DNA of 64,000 bases from positions 3,612,501 to 3,676,500 of the forward strand of contig NZ_CP040518.1 in assembly GCF_005848555.1 (NCBI RefSeq), written 5' to 3'. The stretch's first letter is position 1, and every line of letters starts with the position of its first letter. The position numbers and the translations under genes were made by a program. Shown here piece by piece: positions 63,966-64,000 of this stretch. The DNA is from Blautia sp. SC05B48 (GTDB taxonomy: Bacteria; Bacillota; Clostridia; Lachnospirales; Lachnospiraceae). The notes under the pieces are model-generated. The model was not told the DNA's origin and did not search any database. It was given only the letters and a program-made list of their open reading frames with translations.

Positions 63966-64000
63966 TTACCATACGCCGGATACAACTTCATTGCCGTCAT
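63966..64000 (-). CDS. Possible 3' end of an upstream gene
   Basis: One frame reads DGNEVVSGVW and stop (TAA at 63966-63968) just before pyrH, and could be the tail of a protein whose body lies outside. Too short to name. Confidence 0.25.
   Translation of the reverse strand, partial: DGNEVVSGVW

Overview
The window looks like a chromosomal segment of a spore-forming Clostridia bacterium, most likely a Lachnospiraceae member. The support is AGGAGG-type ribosome binding sites, two T-box leaders, a SleB-type hydrolase, and the gene order pyrH-frr-uppS-cdsA-dxr-rseP. This placement is inferred from style and gene order, not from a database match. Most genes lie on the minus strand.

Layout by position. 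1-7.6 kb: an operon of a MotA/ExbB-type ion channel protein with a long coiled-coil tail, an OmpA/MotB-type partner (both ZorA/ZorB-like), and a giant exported leucine-rich-repeat protein that runs off the window edge. 7.7-22.8 kb: housekeeping genes (FeoA-like protein, pheS-pheT with a T-box, YihY, acetyltransferase, galM, thrC, SleB-type hydrolase, DUF2142 membrane protein, leuA with a T-box). Two probable independent small RNAs and an 11-bp-phased DnaA-box array sit between them. 23.1-30 kb: an accessory patch with a GH3 beta-glycosidase, an IS66 remnant, a broken AraC-family regulator, and an AlbA_2-domain gene plus an OLD-like ATPase/TOPRIM gene that may form a defence pair. 29.7-45.1 kb: a surface polysaccharide locus (Fkp for GDP-fucose, glycosyltransferases, acetyltransferase, polymerase and ligase-like proteins, flippase, LicD, two cytidylyltransferases, DUF1015, SGNH hydrolase). 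It contains two poly-G tracts that look phase-variable. 45.3-48.2 kb: a TnpB-like protein that appears to have lost all three RuvC catalytic acids, a 392-bp inverted-repeat element, a coiled-coil repeat protein and tRNA-Pro. 48.3-64 kb: LysR regulator, ilvC, ilvN, a phosphatase-like protein with its catalytic Cys replaced by Ser, transporters, peptidases, and the isoprenoid/phospholipid/ribosome-recycling operon.

How the parts fit. The polysaccharide genes are transcribed in one direction with gaps or overlaps of a few bases, so fkp through the SGNH hydrolase probably form one or two long transcripts. Just upstream of fkp stands the nuclease-dead TnpB-like gene, followed by a stretch with three hairpins that resembles an omega RNA. 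That is the arrangement expected of a TldR-like RNA-guided repressor. Together with the poly-G tracts, it suggests that surface polysaccharide structure is tightly and variably controlled.

Most notable candidates for undescribed biology: the dead TnpB plus its RNA at the polysaccharide locus; the ZorAB-like motor paired with an exported repeat protein instead of Zorya effectors; the AlbA_2/OLD pair; and the helically phased DnaA boxes upstream of a WalR-type site at a cell-wall hydrolase promoter.
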